Assembly (NCBI RefSeq): GCF_026745355.1
Contig: NC_079203.1
Coordinates: 3,428,549-3,492,548 of the forward strand
DNA: 64,000 nt
Direction of reading: 5' to 3'
From: Beta vulgaris subsp. vulgaris
Lineage: Eukaryota > Streptophyta > Magnoliopsida > Caryophyllales > Amaranthaceae
Notes under the pieces: model-generated
Told to the model about the DNA's origin: nothing
Database searches by the model: none
The model's input: the letters and a program-made list of their open reading frames with translations, nothing else
Position numbers and translations under genes: made by a program
Shown here: positions 10,614 to 21,344 of the stretch, piece by piece
Layout: each line of letters opens with the position of its first letter
Position numbering within the stretch: the stretch's first letter is position 1

Positions 10614-11191
10614 AATAATAATAACAATAACAAAATTATAATAATCATGATAACATTAGAAATAATAATAATCATCTTACCAACAACAATAATAACAACC
10701 ATAATAGTAACAATGATCAACTGATCTAAACTTATTTTTTCTGACATGATCTGATATACCCGCCACGTGGCAATGTCCCTTTAGTTGTTTCATTTCATGT
10801 TGATACATTAAAAAAATTAGAAACATATTTTATACCAGATTTGACCATTTGACCATGTGACCTCAAGTTAATATAGTAAAGTTCTAGCTAATGAACTAAG
10901 TAACATTAAATAGTCTCTTTTAACATGAAAATATTTTATACCAGATTTGACCATTTAACTCATGAAAATATTAATAACTAGTTAGTAAAAAAAGTTGAAT
11001 TAATAGCCTAATTCCTAAAAACTTCCACTTTCGGACTTTCCCATCTTTTACATGTCGACCCAACCAAGCACATAACTGATAACACCGCTGTTCACTGCAA
11101 ACTTGAAAAAGAGTGTGCTACTGCCTACTGCTACCTACATGAGCAAACTCATGCTCAAAATTGTTGTCAAAACTCAAAACAAAACAACACA
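10614..11191. other. Microsatellite and VIP3 upstream region
   Basis: 10606-10720 is imperfect (ATA/ACA/AAT)n. 10721-11191 is the presumed VIP3 promoter and 5'UTR. I see no convincing TATA box. A repeated ATTTTATACCAGATTTGACC occurs twice (10828 and 10930 areas). Confidence 0.5.
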
Positions 11192-14100
11192 ATGAAACTA
11201 GCAGGTCTAAAATCCTTAGAATCAGCGCACGAAGACTCAATATGGGCAGCAACATGGGTTCCGCCGACCGACACTCGCAGTTTCTCTCTCCTACTAACAG
11301 GCGCTCTCGACGAGACAGTACGTCTATGGAAGGCCGACGATGATATCGTCTTGGAGCGCACAAATACAGGCCATAGCCTCGGTGTTGTCTCCGTTGCAGC
11401 GCATCCTTCGGGTGTAATCGCTGCTTCGGCTTCTCTTGATAGTTTTGTTAGGGTTTTTGATGTTGATACTAATAATACTATTGCTACTCTTGAAGCTCCT
11501 CCTTCTGAATCTTGGCAAATGCAGTTTCATCCTAAGGTATTGCAATTAAGTTCTTTTTTTAAAATCTTTTTGTTGGGTTTTTGTTATTTTGTTTAGTGTG
11601 GTGTTTAGATGAGTAATTGAGGTTGATTTTTGAGAATTGTTTTAAGAGTTTTGAGTTTTTTTTTGTATATGTGGAGTTGTTATTATTGTTGTTTTATGTG
11701 TGACGGAAACGATTTCTTATACTTTAGGACCCTGAGGGGTGTTCTTTATAGCCCGTTTGGTAGTTGGTTATATAGGGTGGTAATGAGAATAGATTTGTGT
11801 GTAAATTTGTGAACAATATCATTGTCCATTCCCATGGTAATTCTATTATCCTAAAGTGTTTAACTTTCCTTCTTGAATTTTCATTCCCATCCAATACTAC
11901 CTTGTAGGTGGTAATGAAGATGTCTTCTCCTTGAAGACAAAAACACAAGTTTAGGGGTGAGATTGCTTGCCTATGGAGAAAAAATGCCTCCCCATGGAGA
12001 TTTTAAGGGTGCTCCCTAATAAAATTACACTTAAAATTCATTCCCATTACCGCAGTTTGTTAACAACTACCAAATGGGCCGTTAGTGTAATGCTAGATGC
12101 GTAATTGAGGTTGATTTTTGAGAATTGTTAAGAGTTTTGAATTTTTTTGTGTATGTGGAGTTGTTTATATTATTGTTTTATTGTGTGACGGAAACGATTT
12201 CTTATGACGATTTATGTTAGCCGACCCTGGGACTGAGGGGTGTTCTTTAGTGTAATGCTAGATGAGTAATTGAGGTTGATTTTTGAGATAATGAACCGAA
12301 TTTTGAGTTTATTTTTGTTTTTGGGGAGTTTTTATATTATTGATTTATGTGTGACGGAAACAATTTCGTATGAAGCTTTATATTAGCCGATCTCGAAGCA
12401 TTTTGGGACTAAGGTGGTGTTGTTCTTGCTGGAGGTGTTGTTTAGTGTAATGCTAGATGGTAATTGAGGTTGCTTTTTTTAGAATTATGAACCCAATTTT
12501 GGATTTGCGTTTTTGGGTAGTTATTTTATTGTTTTATGTGTCACGAAAAAGATTTCTTATGACTGTTTATGTTAGCCTACTTTGAAGCATTTTGGGACTA
12601 AGGCTTTGTTGTTCTTGTTGGGTTGGGGACTTGGGGGGTGTGTGTATGTGTTGGTTGGTGTAATGCTAGATGAGTAGTTGAGGTTGATTTTTGAGAATCA
12701 TGAACCCAATTTTGGATTTTCGTTTCTGGGCAGTTGTTTTTAGTGTTTTATGTGTCATGGAATGATGTTGCGTTAGCTGACCCCATACTATTTTGGGACT
12801 AAGGTTTTATTGTTGCTGTTTGTAATGTAGATATCATTTTACTTTTTTTTTGTTGGGATAGGTGGGAGTGGATTTAGGGTGGTGTCTGATGCCCAGATGA
12901 GTGATTGATTGTAATTAGTGGGGAATGAAAAAAATATTATGTTCCTTTTTTGTGGTAAGTTTTGTTTTTGGGGAGAGTTCGTTGTGTTTTTGTTTAGGGT
13001 TGACATGTGGGGAACTTAAGTCTTGAGAATTTTCATTCTGGATTCTTGTGTTTGGTTGTTTATAAATTGTTGTGAGCTCTGTATTTTTTTGTGTTTTTTG
13101 CAACTATTGTGGGTGTCATTTGCTGCTAAATTGAGGAATTGCTCTTCTGGCGAATTTTGAACAAGGAATGAGTGTGTTCTTGTAGATTTCTAGCTACTCA
13201 GATGATGAAACAAGTTGATTTTGGAAAGTTTTGGTTTTATGTGTTTTGCTAACCACTTATGGGTTTCTGTGTTTTTTCATTGCTGGGAGAGAGAATAATA
13301 TGAAGCATGTGCATGTATACACATGAACAAATTCATTCTATTGCTGTCATCTCTAATATTAGACAATGAATTTATTGTGCCGTACAAGTATGCGACATGT
13401 ATCTTAATGTCTTAAATGGATATAGATACTCGGTTTGATTTACTATTTAATGGAACATAGAATGTTTAGATAAAATCTGAGCTGAATTCTGTAAAACTAA
13501 TCTGAACTTTTTAAAGAATCAGGAACTTAAGAATAGGATAAGATGGAAACTGTTTCAGAACATACAAATGTAAGAATTGCATATAATTAAGTAAGAACTT
13601 AGTTGCGTTTGGGAATCTTTTGGCGTGTAGTATGATATACAAGTCCAAATAGGATGTACACAAATGCCTTTCTTGGTAATAAAATTAATTCTACTTCAGG
13701 AAACCTGGCGTGATGATTTTCATTTTGTAGTAAATTGGTAACTTGTTTCTTTTTGGTCTTTCAGCATGGGGGTTGTGGGATCAGTCCTTACAAGATGAGG
13801 TGCATTTTGGTTTAGTTTGCCTTTATACTTCACTATCAATTGCGTCTGTGTGTTGCACAAATGCACATTGTTATGCCCTCTGGAAAATGAAAATGCATTT
13901 GGAAGATTAGGGTGAAGTATCCGGAACCAGTGATTTCTTTAATATTTCATGTAGTCACACTTTCACAGTGATTTAACGTGTTGCATACACTTGCCTGCTG
14001 AGTGAAATAGTAGTTCCTGAATTTTTCGAGTTTGTAATTAATTCAGGTATATTTTCGTATTCTGTTAGAAAGTTTGATCTTCAGCTATGTTACTACACTG

Positions 14101-15890
14101 ACTGATGTGCTCTCATGGCTGACTGACTGATTGTTCCCAGTTTACGCCCATGTCTAGGCCTCAATGTTGTTGATCTTTTAGTGCTCGTGACTTGATGGTC
14201 TTGGTCTTATTGGCGATTTATGTGCATTGTGGTATTTTTTGGGATGATTTAGCACTCAGCACATTTTCCTGTAGTAGTTTACATCTGTATCTCTTCTTCT
14301 TCTTAATGCCATTTTTATCATTACGATTTACGACATTACGGCAATAAGAGTGTCCAACTGAAATAACACTCATTCCCTCCCTCAAACTTTCTTCAGGGCA
14401 TATAATTCTTGAGAATTTTTTTCTATATTGATTAACAGAGGCACATTTATGAAGGCATTGGCGAGATATTGTTTAGCATTTTTATCCATTTTGTTCTCAC
14501 GCTGTTCATTTTTGAGTTTGTGCTGTCCTTACACGAGCTCTTAACTGTTGTATTACTAAATCTTATTCTGTAAATATCTGGAGTTCATTTGCGTGACTTC
14601 TAGGCTCTAGCATACCCTTTCATGTTTTGGCAATAGCAATCTGGAAATGTTTTACATATGGAGGTCAAAGGGATAACAGTGCTATTCTGGAGCTTTTAGA
14701 AATGGCTTTAAGTGGTAGCTGCATGCTCTTTTGTACTGAATGTACAGTGTACTATATTAATCAGTTATATAGTATGAATTTCCTTTCTTCCTAAGGTTTC
14801 TTGTGGTACTTGCTAATGACTATGAACTCTTTTCCACTTTTTTGTTTCTGTGTAAATGTATGTACCCGTGCTTTTGTTCATCTTTCTTTCCCGTTCCTGA
14901 TTTGTCTTTAGGTTCTCTATCGAGTACTTGAGTGATGTATAACTTCTACAAATAGCTACTTGCACGAAGTTAGAGATGTTACTCTAGCAATGTCATGAAT
15001 GGTGATGAACCATCAAAAAACTGCACAAAGGAGTATTAATATAGGCCATTTGGCTGTTAACTGTCTTGGATGTGCAGTTGTATTTTTGTGTTACCTGTCT
15101 TGGATATGAAGTTGTATTTTTGTTGGTCTTTCCCCTGGAACCTGCTGTATAGGTTTCTGTATTACTGAATACCTCTGCATTTGCTAATTGCTATCAATCA
15201 ACTTGAATTATGTTCTTCACTTCTTGTATCAATTTCACAATCTTATGCAACTTTTGTCATCAGGGAACTATGTTAGCAGTAGCTGGAGGAAGTAGCACTT
15301 CAATTAAGGTATGGGACACCGCAACATGGCAACTTGTTGCGTCACTACAAATCCCCCGTCCTGAAAGTAGCAAACCCAACGATAAGGTTGCTACCAAGAA
15401 GTTTGTCCTCTCAGTTGCTTGGTCTCCTGATGGTAGACGACTTGCTTGTGGCTCTATGGATGGGACAATCTCTGTGTTTGATGTGGCGCGTGCCAAGTTC
15501 CTCCATCACCTTGAGGGCCACCTCATGCCTGTTCGATCTATTGCTTACTCTCCTAATGACCCTAGAGTTCTGTTCTCAGGATCTGATGATGCCCATATTC
15601 ATATGTATGATTCTGAAGGAAAGAGCTTGATTGGGTCGATGTCGGGACACTCGAGCTGGGTTTTGAGCATTGATCCTAGCCCTGATGGCGCAGCTATTGC
15701 AAGTGGATCAAGTGATAAGACGGTGAAGCTCTGGGATCTGAGCATGCGGGCAGCTGTTCAGAGCATGACTACCCACTCTGACATGGTCTGGGGGGTAGCG
15801 TTTCGACCACCTGGTGGGGCCGGGGTGCGGTCTGGTAGACTGGCAAGTGTCTCGGATGACAAAAGTATTTCGTTGTATGATTATTCTTAA
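11192..15890 (+). CDS. VIP3: VIP3 / SKI8-type WD40 protein
   Basis: Two exons, 11192-11536 and 15264-15890, joined in phase at FHPK|GTMLAVAGG, give 323 aa; Arabidopsis VIP3 is of similar size (about 321 aa). The start MKLAGLKSLE.AHEDSIW and the end SVSDDKSISLYDYS match the family from first to last residue. The protein is a seven-blade WD40 propeller; repeats are visible at LLTGALDETVRLW, AASASLDSFVRVFD, LAVAGG...IKVWD, ACGSMDGTISVFD, FSGSDDAHIHMYD, ASGSSDKTVKLWD and LASVSDDKSISLYD. Family role: scaffold in the nuclear Paf1 complex (transcription elongation, histone marks, flowering time) and in the cytosolic SKI complex (3'-5' mRNA decay). The 3.7-kb intron (11537-15263) is GT-AG and contains a tandem repeat with a MITE. 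I see no disruption. Confidence 0.97.
11594..12800 (+). repeat. Degenerate tandem repeat inside VIP3 intron
   Basis: About five copies of a unit near 165-215 bp. Each has a GTGTAATGCTAGATGAGTAA-like head (about 11597, 12087, 12250, 12446, 12659), then TTGAGGTTGATTTTTGAGAA, then GTGTGACGGAAACGATTTCTTATG, then a GGGACTRAGG segment. The first unit is split by the MITE at 11749-12081. Downstream copies become more diverged. Confidence 0.85.
11749..12081. mobile_element. Tourist/Harbinger-like MITE, 333 bp
   Basis: The terminal repeats GCCCGTTTGGTAGTTGG and CAACTACCAAATGGGC are flanked by TTA (11746-11748 and 12082-12084). The neighbouring tandem unit at 12241-12250 preserves the empty site TGTTCTTTAGTGTAATGC, confirming a TTA duplication, the PIF/Harbinger signature. 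Confidence 0.92.
12801..15263 (+). other. Remainder of VIP3 intron
   Basis: T-rich intronic sequence with no ORF, RNA or element ends that I can support. The acceptor CATCAG at 15258-15263 follows a pyrimidine tract. Confidence 0.6.
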
Positions 15891-16220
15891 TATTGGTTTC
15901 TTCTCATAGAATGCTGAAAATTCAGGTTTTCTGTTTAAGATTACATGAGTCACCTGACAGACTTCTGGCAGTGCTCATCTGATATATTCACAGGCATGTT
16001 TATTAGAAGCTGGATTTAACTCTTTTTCTGGTTTTGTTCTGTTTTATGCTTCACTCTCTAAAAGATATTGGATCTTATCTTAACTTATCTTATTAACCCT
16101 TATTTATTGTTGGATAAGGTCCAATCAGGGTGAATTAAGTCTTCAGTCTTCACCATAAAGGAAAGAAAAGAATCAGGGCTGAGTGAAATCAAGTGTAACA
16201 AATTCAGATAATGCAGAAAA
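15891..16220. other. VIP3 3'UTR and downstream
   Basis: AT-rich sequence after the VIP3 stop. It presumably contains the 3'UTR; no other feature seen. Confidence 0.5.
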
Positions 16221-16900
16221 TTAGTTACAAAGATACAACTCACAACCCATGGGAGGAAGGACTAGCCTTACTATGAGCCACAGGCCCACAATATTTCCCA
16301 CCCTTTTAACATTAGAAGTAAAAATAGAGGAAAACCAAAGAGACAACTTACTAATATCTTCAACAATCAAGTTTTCATATGTTCTACCACCATTATTCTT
16401 TTGCATCTTCTTAATAACACCAACAGCCTCAAATTCCAAAACAACATATAGCTTATAAATAAAAAAAAGCCAAAAACATTGAAGTAATTTCGCCATTGCG
16501 CTGTATTAAGTTGAATGTAGATGCTGTTGTGAGTGAAGATGGTTGGGCGGGACCTGAGTCGTGACTCGGAATCACTAGGGAGATGTTATCTTTGTTGCGT
16601 CTCGCCAAATCGGGTGTGGTGGCCTGTTGCAATAGCCGAAGGAAAAAGCATTGTGTTTTGTTCTCAAATTTGCTTGTGCTCATGATCTGCAAGAAATCTT
16701 TGAATTTTGAATGTCATAATATAATTAATCGTCTTTCAAAGGGACCTATCTACTTCTCCGATCTTGATTCTATTCTGAAAGGTGCCTTATTGTTTAGCGA
16801 ATACTTTATCTTTATTAGGTGGTCTAATGTGCTTAGGGATGATGGGCCAAACTATTTCCATCAATGGACAAAGCATATGTTTTGATGAATTTAAACACCA
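16221..16900 (-). pseudogene. LINE-derived RNase H remnant
   Basis: The minus strand at 16221-16496 reads like the C-terminal RNase H (RVT_3) part of plant LINEs: VVLEFEAVGVIKKMQ, then GRTYENLIVEDI, then a VKRVGN...RLVLPPMG ending where an intact element would have VKR.GN..AH.LAR. Upstream minus-strand frames (16453-16692) contain a DSGPAQPSS...IQRNGE piece that could be the domain's first strand. Frames are broken and the HAL motif is lost. No poly(A) or target duplication was found. Confidence 0.55.
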
Positions 16901-17836
16901 CCTTTTTCCCTCAAAAAAGAAAATCAATTCTAAAAGAACACAAAAATAAGTAATTTATTTCATGTAACATCACAAATTCACAACTACTGTGATATGCAAA
17001 TTAAAAGCCCTAGATGAAGTACTTTGTCCCCCGAAGGTCCCCTTTCTAGGCACTAGCATTAAAGAGCTAGTTCTATTGATGAAAAAACTGTCTACTGCTG
17101 AGTTAATAAACTCTGGCTTAGAAACATGAACTTTTTATAGTTTATTTATCTTAGTGGGTAAATTTAGCATTTCTTTCTCTTCAATAGGATGTGTTTTATA
17201 CTTTTATCATACATATGTTTGTTTGGTTGACATAAAAATTTATAAATAAAACGTCAATAAAAATTGACCGTAGGAAGTTCCCTACAAAATGAAGGAAATC
17301 ACTTATCTAATCGACTAATTCTCACTAGTGTCTAGACTCTAAATAAGTATAACTTATTTCTACTCCTCAAACTCAACCATGCAACTTTTAATATTTTGTC
17401 GGTGAAAAAATGAGCTTCTTACTAGAGTTTGCATGCATGAGCAGTGAGCTTAGTCAGTTACTCCTGACTCCTGTGACTGTAAGGCAAAGGCGCTCCACTC
17501 TCCAACACCAGTGGGAATGGGAAGCATCAGAGCTTTTAATGCTCTTATGGATTCCAATCTTTCTATTTTTTATTACCAACAATAAATAGGGTAAATTATA
17601 TGGATGATGTTAAATTCATCATTAAGATTCCTTAATAAATTTACAATAAGCTATCAGATGTAACCAAAATACATACAAATTACTTCTTATTGTAACTCTT
17701 GATGATAATTTTGGTACTTAGGCTTCTATTACTCAAAAGTAGTACTACATTCGTCTCGATTTAGTTGCCACAAATCGTTTTGAATAAAAGTTTAATAGGA
17801 TCGAATGAGTCAATGAAAATAGGTATGGTTCGAAAG
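16901..17836. other. Intergenic DNA
   Basis: AT-rich, no gene seen. ACATTCGTCTCGATTTAGTTGCC near 17748 resembles a diverged Stowaway end without a partner. Confidence 0.4.
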
Positions 17837-17837
17837 G

Positions 17838-18078
17838 GGTCCGAATCCTCTAGAGTTTTATAAAAACTCTACAACGTAGAGTTGAATCCTGACCATATAT
17901 TATAAAATCAAGGGTTCCTGATTAGTAGGAAAGGAAAAGATATGGGCAGGATATTCGGGGGGAAAATAGGGGGGATTTTTGGGAAAGAAAATACAAGCCT
18001 TTGATTTCTTAATCAACGACTGATATTTAACGAACTCTACTGTGTAGAGTTATTTTGAAACTCTAGAGGATCTCAACA
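17838..18078. mobile_element. Palindromic-ended MITE, about 240 bp
   Basis: The left end GTCCGAATCCTCTAGAGTTT is mirrored by AAACTCTAGAGGATCTCAAC on the right. Inner repeats AACTCTACAACGTAGAGTT and AACTCTACTGTGTAGAGTT add a second hairpin at each side. Target duplication was not resolved, so the superfamily is open. Confidence 0.7.
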
Positions 18079-18565
18079 CGTTCGAAAGCTACTAAGAACC
18101 CAACCTGAAAGTCAAATTAGAGAAAAAAAAAAAGTTTACCATAATGGGTATATTGTAAGTAATTAAGACATTTTGCGTCAAAATTAAGATAACCTTTATT
18201 ATATAAAACTAAACAGCAAAATCCTAATTGTTCAATGAGTCTTGGGCATCGTACTTTCTATAGCTTACACTTGTTCCCTAATAAGGCTATAATCCTTTTT
18301 CTTAGAGAAGGGATGTAGTCTTATATAAACCCCACACCACTTTTGACCGATGTAGGATCAAGTCTCATATCTTACGATGGACTATAACATGAAAATACAT
18401 CCTTATTTTTATTAAACACGTAGGAAAATCACGAATCTTAATAGAAAGATCTATTCTTGATCAAGTGTTTGGATGAATACTAAAAGTTCAAATTCATTAT
18501 TACGTCAAAGTTAATTTGAACAAAGTAATAGATACCAAATCCCTTCAAATAAAATTGATAAATAC
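18079..18565. other. Intergenic DNA
   Basis: No gene or RNA recognised. 18220-18420 has an LTR-like composition (GATGTAGGATCAAGTCTCAT) without a partner. Confidence 0.35.
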
Positions 18566-18568
18566 TAA

Positions 18569-19460
18569 GAAGGTGTTTGGTTTAGAAAAATTTAGAATTT
18601 TTCCTTGAATAATGCAAAAGTGGGTTTTAATTTCAGAAATATGCCCAAAAAAAAAATTCCCTGCGTACCGTCCACGTAGGACGGCACGCGAGAAACTATT
18701 TTTTTTGCCCACGTAAACCGCTACTCAGAGTAGCGGTTTATTTTAAAATAAACCGCTTCTTTAAGTAGCGGTTTATACACATAAAACACTATCTAAAATA
18801 GCGGTTTATATATATAAACCTCTACCCCAAGTAGCGGTTTACTTGGGCAAAATGTTGCAAGCACATATCAAATTTTGGAGTTGGGGATTTCAGTAAACCG
18901 CTACTTGGAGTAGCGGTTTTCATTAATGAACCGCTACTTGAAGTAGCGGTTTACTGAAATCCCCAACTCTAAAGTTTGATATGTGCTTGCAACATTTTGC
19001 CCAGATAAACCGCTACTTCAAGTAGCGGTTTTAGTTAAGTAGAAAAAAAAAACAATTCTCGCGTGCCGTCCTACGTGGACGGTACGCAGGGAATTTTTTT
19101 TTTTTTTTTGGCATATTTCTAGAAATTAAACCCACTTTTGCATTATTCAAGGAAAAAATTCGAAATTTTGATATAGGAAACGGATTCAAATAAATAACGT
19201 TTCCATTTCTAATTGTTTGGTATGAGTGTGAAGTAACAAATACCGTTTTCGGAGGGATTCACAATCCCCCTATTTGTTACCCTTATCAAACTAGTGGAAA
19301 CAAATCACGTTTAATTTCCTTCCTCAATCATAAACCTCTCAATTGTTTCCATTCCACTAAGATACCAAATAACTAATAAAGATAACAATTATTATTTCCA
19401 TCTCCCCTTCTAATCCAAATCCTTTCCATTTCGTTTCCATTAATCATACCAAACACCCCC
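18569..19460. mobile_element. Tourist-like MITE copy 1, split by a fold-back element
   Basis: The ends GAAGGTGTTTGGT and ACCAAACACCCCC form an inverted repeat flanked by TAA (18566-18568 and 19461-19463). Without the nested insertion (18595-19161) it would be about 325 bp, and it aligns along its length with copy 2 at 20640-20951 (AGGAAACGGATTCAAATAA, CAAACTAGTGGAAACAAATC). Confidence 0.88.
18595..19161. mobile_element. Fold-back element built of AGTAGCGGTTT hairpins, 567 bp
   Basis: The outer arms of about 120 bp start GAATTTTTCCTTGAATAATG and are repeated inverted at the right end; they include CGTCCACGTAGGACG, itself a hairpin. Inside are about seven short palindromes of the form AAACCGCTACTTCAAGTAGCGG (near 18716, 18750, 18783, 18815, 18895, 18930 and 19007). 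A second large inverted repeat (18840-18920 against 18930-19015) is centred on CATTAATG. No ORF. It lies inside MITE copy 1, and copy 2 shows the empty site. Flanks AAAAATTTA and GAAATTTTG could be a decayed 9-bp duplication (Mutator-like), but that is weak. Confidence 0.85.
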
Positions 19461-19463
19461 TAA

Positions 19464-19634
19464 GGGTCTGTTCTCCCCAGCTTATTTTCAGTTCAGTTCA
19501 GCTCCAATAAGTTCAGTTCAGTTCAGATCAGATCAGTTCAGTTCAGTTCAATTCAGTTCAGCTCCATTCTTTTATAACCATTTTGTTAAATATTATTATT
19601 ATGTTGGTATAATTTATTTTACTAATTACTCTTA

Positions 19635-19707
<73 letters not shown>

Positions 19708-19788
19708 CATTATCATTGTTATTATTATCATTATCATTGTTATTATTATGATTATTATTATTATTATTCAAATATATATCATTACTAT

Positions 19789-19850
<62 letters not shown>

Positions 19851-19870
19851 GTTGTGTTGTTGTTGTTGTT

Positions 19871-19921
<51 letters not shown>

Positions 19922-20636
19922 CTATATATTTTTTTTTATCATAGCTTTACTCATTATTATTACTATTATTATTAGGAGGAACATGATTTAGGTTAAAGTA
20001 CAAATAAACCCACTTTTTTTAGCCCATAAACCAATCAAATCGCGTCAAGACGGTTTATGATGTAATTTTCGCGATCCAACCCAATCATTATTTTTATTAC
20101 TAAATATTTTTAAATTATTAAATCTAATTATTAAAATAGTAATATTAATTACTTCTTAGATATTATTGTTATTATATATCATCGTCAAGTATTAATATAT
20201 TAATACAAATAATATAAAATAATTATTATTAATTATCATTATTATCATTAATTATTATTATTATTAATTTATGTTTATTAATATTATTTATTTATAACTA
20301 TCATTTAAAAATATCCAAAATACTATTATTATTATTATTATTATTATTCATTATTATTACTTATCATTATAATTATGATTTAATATTTATATTATTATTA
20401 TTTAAAATATTATTTATATATTTATTACATTCAGTTTAATTCAATTTAATTTAATTTAATTCAATTCAATTCAATTCAATTCAATTCAATTCAATTCAGT
20501 TCAGTTCAGTTCAGTTCAGTTCAGTTCAGTTCAGTTCAGTTAATTTCAGTTCAGTTCAGCTCCAATAAGTTCAGTTCAGTTCAGCTCCAATAAGTTCAGT
20601 TCAGTTCAGCTGTTTTATGCCGAAGAGAACAGGCCC
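19464..20636. mobile_element. TTCAG-rich Harbinger-like element with microsatellite core, 1173 bp
   Basis: The ends GGGTCTGTTCTCCCC and GAGAACAGGCCC are inverted repeats, flanked by TAA (19461-19463) and TAG (20637-20639). Subterminal zones are (TTCAG)n/(TTCAA)n with GCTCCAATAAG spacers. The core is (TTA)n at about 19634-19745, (ATT)n at about 19790-19852 and (GTT)n at about 19853-19920, then more AT-rich sequence. The tyrosine- or leucine-rich open frame across the core is simple repeat, not a gene. Confidence 0.85.
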
Positions 20637-20639
20637 TAG

Positions 20640-20951
20640 GAGGGTGTTTGGTATAGAAAAATTTTATGTAGGAAACGGATTCAAATAAGCGTTTCCATTT
20701 CTAATTGTTTGGTATAAGTGTTAAGTAACAAATACCGTTTCCGAAGGGATTCACGATCCCTGCATGTTACCCTTATTAAACTAGTGGAAACAAATCATGT
20801 TTCCTTCCTCAATCTAAACCTCTCAATTGTTTCCATTCCACTAGGATACCAAACAACTATTAAAAGTCACAAATATTATTTCAATTTCCCCTCCTTATCC
20901 AAATCCTTTTCATTCCGTTTCCACTTTCCATTAATCATACCAAACTCCCTC
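20640..20951. mobile_element. Tourist-like MITE copy 2, 312 bp
   Basis: The ends GAGGGTGTTTGGT and ACCAAACTCCCTC are flanked by TAG (20637-20639) and TAA (20952-20954). Same family and orientation as copy 1, without the fold-back insertion. Confidence 0.88.
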
Positions 20952-21084
20952 TAAATGATTTATGAGTGATGGAAACATGATGGATAAGTCTCAAAATCAC
21001 AATTTCAAGTTTTCTCAAAATCTCTATTCAAGATACACACAATAGGGAAAAAGAAATTAAAACATGTGGAAAAGATCCCAAGTA

Positions 21085-21342
21085 CTCCCTCCGTCCCATA
21101 ATATAGTGCCTATTTCATTTTTGATGGGTCAAACTTTAAAATCTTTGACCAAATATTCTCATTTGTATATATAAAAAAACATATTCATGTGGGATCTTGT
21201 TAGATTCGTCTCAATGTGTAGTTTAATAATATCAACTTTTTATATTTTTTATTAATACGGAATTGAAGATATTAAAGGTCAAAGTTACATCTTGAAGACC
21301 GTGTAAAAAAGAAACAAGCACTATATTATGGGACGGAGGGAG
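21085..21342. mobile_element. Stowaway-type MITE, 258 bp
   Basis: Terminal repeats CTCCCTCCGTCCCATAATAT and the reverse complement TATTATGGGACGGAGGGAG are flanked by TA on both sides (21083-21084, 21343-21344). Its interior shares a module of about 110 bp with the MITE at 1416-1674. Confidence 0.93.
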
Positions 21343-21344
21343 TA

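Noticed and set aside
18716..19031. Regularly spaced short repeats that could suggest a CRISPR array
   Set aside because: The repeats are palindromic, irregularly spaced, lie in a plant transposon and have no cas genes nearby.
19748..19975. Open frame rich in Tyr and Leu runs
   Set aside because: It is a direct translation of (TTA)n/(ATT)n/(GTT)n microsatellite inside a transposable element.
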